From positions 4,826,001 through 4,890,000 of the forward strand of contig NZ_LR134352.1 of the NCBI RefSeq assembly GCF_900637185.1: a DNA stretch of 64,000 nt. Direction: 5' to 3'. The stretch is from Nocardia asteroides. Its GTDB lineage: Bacteria > Actinomycetota > Actinomycetes > Mycobacteriales > Mycobacteriaceae. The translations under genes and the position numbers were made by a program. This document shows, one piece after another, positions 61,253-64,000 of this stretch. The notes below the pieces were generated by a model, which did not search any database, was not told the origin of the DNA, and saw only the letters and a program-made list of their open reading frames with translations. Every line of letters starts with the position of its first letter. Position 1 is the stretch's first letter.

Positions 61253-62941
61253 TCATCGGGCCGCCGGGTTCTCGGGCCGCACCACGCCGTAGGCCCGGAA
61301 TCGGCTGTGGCGCTGGGCAAGCAGGTCGGTGACCGGCCAGGCGCGCAGTTCGTGCACGGCCTGGCGGACGGCGCGGCGCAGGAGCGCGGCCGCACCGACG
61401 GGGTCACGGTCGGCCCCGCCCGGGGGTTCGGGGACCACGGCGTCGGCGATGCCCAGTTCCAGCAGGGCGGCCGCGTCGACGCGCAGGGCGGCGGCGGCGC
61501 GGGGCGCGGCGGCCGGGTCCTTCCACAGGATCGCCGCGCACCCTTCGGGGCTGATCACCGAGTAGACCGCGTTCTCGCACACCAGGACCCGGTCAGCCAG
61601 CGCCAGGGCCAGCGCTCCCCCGCTGCCGCCTTCGCCGGTGATCACGGTGACGACCGGAACCGGCAGGCCGGCGAGCAGTTTCAGCGACTCGGCGATGGCG
61701 ACCGCCTGGCCCTGCTCCTCGGCCTCGATACCGGGGTAGGCGCCCGCGGTGTCGACCAGCGCGACGACCGGGCGGCCGAGCTTGGCGGCCAGCCGCAGCA
61801 CCCGGGCTGCCTTGCGGTAGCCCGCCGGGGTCGGCATGCCGTAGTTGCGTTCGGTCAGTTCGGCGCCGGTGTGGCCCTTCTGCGTCCCGATCACGACGAC
61901 CGGCAGTCCGTCGAGCCGGGCCAGGCCCGCGATCATGGCCGGGCAGTCGGCCGACATCCGGTCGCCGTGCAGCTCGACGAAATCGTCGAAGGCCGACGCC
62001 AGGTAGTCCAGGGTGGTCGGCCTGCCGAGCCGGCGGGCCGCGCGCACGCAGTCCCAGGAGCCGCGCGCGGTGAGCACGGCCGGGTCGGTGATGACGGCGT
62101 CGCCGTCGCCCGGCTCGGTGCGGCGCGGCGGGCGGGTGCTCATCGCGACCAGGCGCGACAGCCGGGCGCGCAGCGCGGACCGGTGGCAGATCATGTCCAC
62201 GATGCCGTGCGCGAGCAGGAATTCGGCGGTCTGGAACCCGGGGGGCAGGGTCTGGCCGATGGTCTGCTGGATCACCCGCGGGCCCGCGAAGCCCAGGCGT
62301 GCACCGGGTTCGGCGATGATGATGTCGGTGGAAGTGGCGAAGGAGGCGGCGACGCCGCCGTAGGTCGGGTCGGTGATGATCGAGACGGTCAGCACGCCCG
62401 CGTCGTCGAGACGGCGCAGCGCACGGCTGGTCTTGGCCATCTGCATGAGCGCGAGGATGCCCTCCTGCATCCGCGCGCCACCGGAGGCGGTGACGATCAC
62501 CAGCGGCGCCCGGTCGGCCAGTGCCGCTTCGGCGGCGGCGGTGACCGCCTCGCCGACGGCGCTGCCCAGGCTGCCACCGAGGAACCGGAAGTCCATGACC
62601 GCCAGCACGATCGGCGTGCCGTCGACGGTGCCGCGCACGCAGCGGATCGCCTCGGGCAGACCGGTCGCCCGGCGTGCCTGCTCGGCCCGTTCCGGATAGG
62701 GCTTGGTGTCGACGAAGCCGAGCGGGTCGGTGACGGTCGCCGCGGTCGCGATCGGCCGGGCCGAATCCTCGTCCAGGAGCAGGTCGACGCGCTGGTCGGC
62801 GGTGAGCATGCCGTGGTCGTCGCATTCGGGGCAGACCCGGTCGGCGCGGTCGTAGCGTTTGCCGTAGACGACCGTCCGGCAGGCCGGGCACAGCAGCCAG
62901 GCGGGGCCGAGGGTGGCGGTTCCGGTCTCGACGATGGTCAT
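61253..62941 (-). CDS. Fused acetyl-CoA carboxyltransferase beta-alpha (AccD-AccA)
   Basis: 562 residues. Residues 1-about 275 are AccD: zinc ribbon C18, C21, C37, C40, then [27 protein letters not shown] and [13 protein letters not shown]. Residues about 300-562 are Acc[36 protein letters not shown] and [16 protein letters not shown]. The order beta-alpha in one chain is seen in some actinomycetes, often in polyketide clusters. Transfers the carboxyl group from biotin to acetyl-CoA, giving malonyl-CoA. ATGA overlap with pfaD. Confidence 0.93.
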   Translation of the reverse strand: MTIVETGTATLGPAWLLCPACRTVVYGKRYDRADRVCPECDDHGMLTADQRVDLLLDEDSARPIATAATVTDPLGFVDTKPYPERAEQARRATGLPEAIRCVRGTVDGTPIVLAVMDFRFLGGSLGSAVGEAVTAAAEAALADRAPLVIVTASGGARMQEGILALMQMAKTSRALRRLDDAGVLTVSIITDPTYGGVAASFATSTDIIIAEPGARLGFAGPRVIQQTIGQTLPPGFQTAEFLLAHGIVDMICHRSALRARLSRLVAMSTRPPRRTEPGDGDAVITDPAVLTARGSWDCVRAARRLGRPTTLDYLASAFDDFVELHGDRMSADCPAMIAGLARLDGLPVVVIGTQKGHTGAELTERNYGMPTPAGYRKAARVLRLAAKLGRPVVALVDTAGAYPGIEAEEQGQAVAIAESLKLLAGLPVPVVTVITGEGGSGGALALALADRVLVCENAVYSVISPEGCAAILWKDPAAAPRAAAALRVDAAALLELGIADAVVPEPPGGADRDPVGAAALLRRAVRQAVHELRAWPVTDLLAQRHSRFRAYGVVRPENPAAR

Positions 62942-64000
62942 CGGTCCTCCAGCGGGCGTGGGACGTAGCGGGCACAGGCCGCGGGCAGCCGGACACCGGC
63001 GGTCCGCAGCTGGGCGACCCGGGTCAGGTAGGCGGCGCCCGTCATGAGCTGTCCCGCGATATCGGCGACGGCCCGGTTCTCGGGTGCGGCCAGGTAGGTC
63101 CCCGCCGCCCAGGTGTTGAAGGCGCCCATCGCGGGACCGCACCAGATCTGGTAGTCGGTGACCCGGTCGGCTTCGCCGCGGATGCTCCAGCCCGAGGACA
63201 GGCCGAGGTACCAGCGGAAGACCAGCGCCATCTGCGCCTTCGGGTCCTGTTCGGCCCCGGCCAGCTGGGCGGGATCGCGTTCGGTGAAGTACCGCACGCA
63301 CTCCTGCCACACCTCGTCGAGCGGCCTGCGGAACAGGCTGGACTCGAGCTCGGCGCGCAGTGTCGCGGGCAGGGCGTCGAGGCCGTCGTAGGCGCGGTAG
63401 GTGTCGTAGAGCCGCTGCGCCCTGGCGGCGAACATCGTGCCGCGCCGCAGCACCTGGACCTGCACGCCGAGTTCGAACATGTCCGAGGACGGCGACATGG
63501 CGCAGTCGGCGAATTCGGCCTTGGCCAGCAGGGTCTTGGTGGCGCCGCACTGCGCGGCCTCCACCGCCGACTGGTTGACCGAACCGGTGACCACGTAGGC
63601 CGCGCCGAGCCCGAAGGCGGCGGCGACGGCGTCGGGGGTGCCGATGCCGCCCGCGGCGCCGATCCGCACCCGGTCGGCGCCGGGGACGGTGGCGGCCAGG
63701 CGATCCCGGGCGGCGATCAGTTCGGGCAGCAGGACCGTCAGCGGCCTGCGGTCGGTGTGGCCGCCGGAGTCGGCCTCGGCGGTGATGTCGTCGGCCATCG
63801 GGACGCGCTCGGCGAGCCGGGCCTGGTCGGTGGTGATCCGGCCCGCCGCGACGAGATCGGCCAGCAGTCGCGCGGGCGCGGGTCGCAGGAACAGGTCGGC
63901 CACCTCGACGCGGGACACCTTGGCGATCACCCGGTGCCCGATGGTGATGCCGCCCTGCCGGTCGACCGTGAGGCCGGCGGCCCGGTAGCGCACGACCTCG
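62938..64000 (-). CDS. PfaD-family enoyl reductase (C-terminal part; 5' end outside window)
   Basis: About 353 residues in frame to the window edge; the first codons lie beyond 64000 because RYRAAGL is an internal PfaD sequence. Blocks typical of Pfa[87 protein letters not shown] and [16 protein letters not shown]. PfaD is an FMN-dependent trans-acting enoyl reductase for PUFA synthases and trans-AT polyketide synthases. First visible gene of the acc operon. Confidence 0.93.
   Translation of the reverse strand, partial: EVVRYRAAGLTVDRQGGITIGHRVIAKVSRVEVADLFLRPAPARLLADLVAAGRITTDQARLAERVPMADDITAEADSGGHTDRRPLTVLLPELIAARDRLAATVPGADRVRIGAAGGIGTPDAVAAAFGLGAAYVVTGSVNQSAVEAAQCGATKTLLAKAEFADCAMSPSSDMFELGVQVQVLRRGTMFAARAQRLYDTYRAYDGLDALPATLRAELESSLFRRPLDEVWQECVRYFTERDPAQLAGAEQDPKAQMALVFRWYLGLSSGWSIRGEADRVTDYQIWCGPAMGAFNTWAAGTYLAAPENRAVADIAGQLMTGAAYLTRVAQLRTAGVRLPAACARYVPRPLEDR

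Overview
The window is very GC-rich actinobacterial chromosomal DNA with dense, often 4-nt-overlapping genes. A Nocardia-like mycolic-acid actinomycete fits best. The grounds are recBCD, type II NADH dehydrogenase, urease maturation genes, two small secreted glycine-rich proteins of a nocardial style, five cytochromes P450 and many fatty-acid enzymes. This rests on protein resemblance only. No RNA genes, insertion sequences, phage genes or CRISPR arrays were seen.

Left part (1-24.7 kb) is mostly general functions. It holds the end of a DUF4153/4173 membrane protein with a Ser/Gly/Asp repeat tail, and the recC-recB-recD operon on the minus strand. These are followed by a secreted serine hydrolase, ndh, a secreted glycine-rich protein, ureF-ureG-ureD without urease structural genes, and an MFS exporter with a divergent TetR regulator and twin operators. 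Two MDR oxidoreductases, a methyltransferase, a DUF418 protein and a DUF4440 protein complete it.

Centre (24.8-42.5 kb) is a lipid-tailoring cluster bracketed by two strong hairpin terminators. Module A (plus strand) is membrane desaturase, ACP, CFA-synthase-like methyltransferase, P450, fatty acyl-AMP ligase (FAAL), hotdog protein. Module B (plus strand) is FAAL, ferritin-like diiron protein, hotdog protein, ACP, CFA-synthase-like methyltransferase, acyl-ACP desaturase-like diiron protein. Between them lies a minus-strand operon of three P450s and an FAD monooxygenase, plus a LysR-type gene without a visible start codon and a secreted beta-propeller. There is no ketosynthase, acyltransferase or NRPS domain. 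The simplest reading is that free fatty acids are activated by FAALs, held on two dedicated ACPs, desaturated, methylated or cyclopropanated, oxidised and then released. The logic resembles polyyne and terminal-alkyne clusters, but with a methyltransferase in each module.

Right part (42.5-64 kb) holds another hotdog protein, a P450 behind a palindrome, a DUF2797 protein, a secreted protein, a VanB-type reductase, and an acyl-CoA dehydrogenase/hotdog/hydrolase operon. A Ugp-like ABC importer follows, with a metallophosphoesterase gene inside the operon. Next come a sterol-desaturase-like hydroxylase, an AraC regulator, and an aminotransferase divergent from an HxlR regulator with twin operators. 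At the edge is an operon of pfaD (cut by the window end), fused accD-accA, accB and accC. It makes malonyl-CoA beside a PfaD-type enoyl reductase and suggests a polyketide or polyunsaturated-fatty-acid synthase just outside the window.

Several first genes show a TAnnnT hexamer 6-7 nt before the start codon, the geometry of leaderless actinobacterial promoters.
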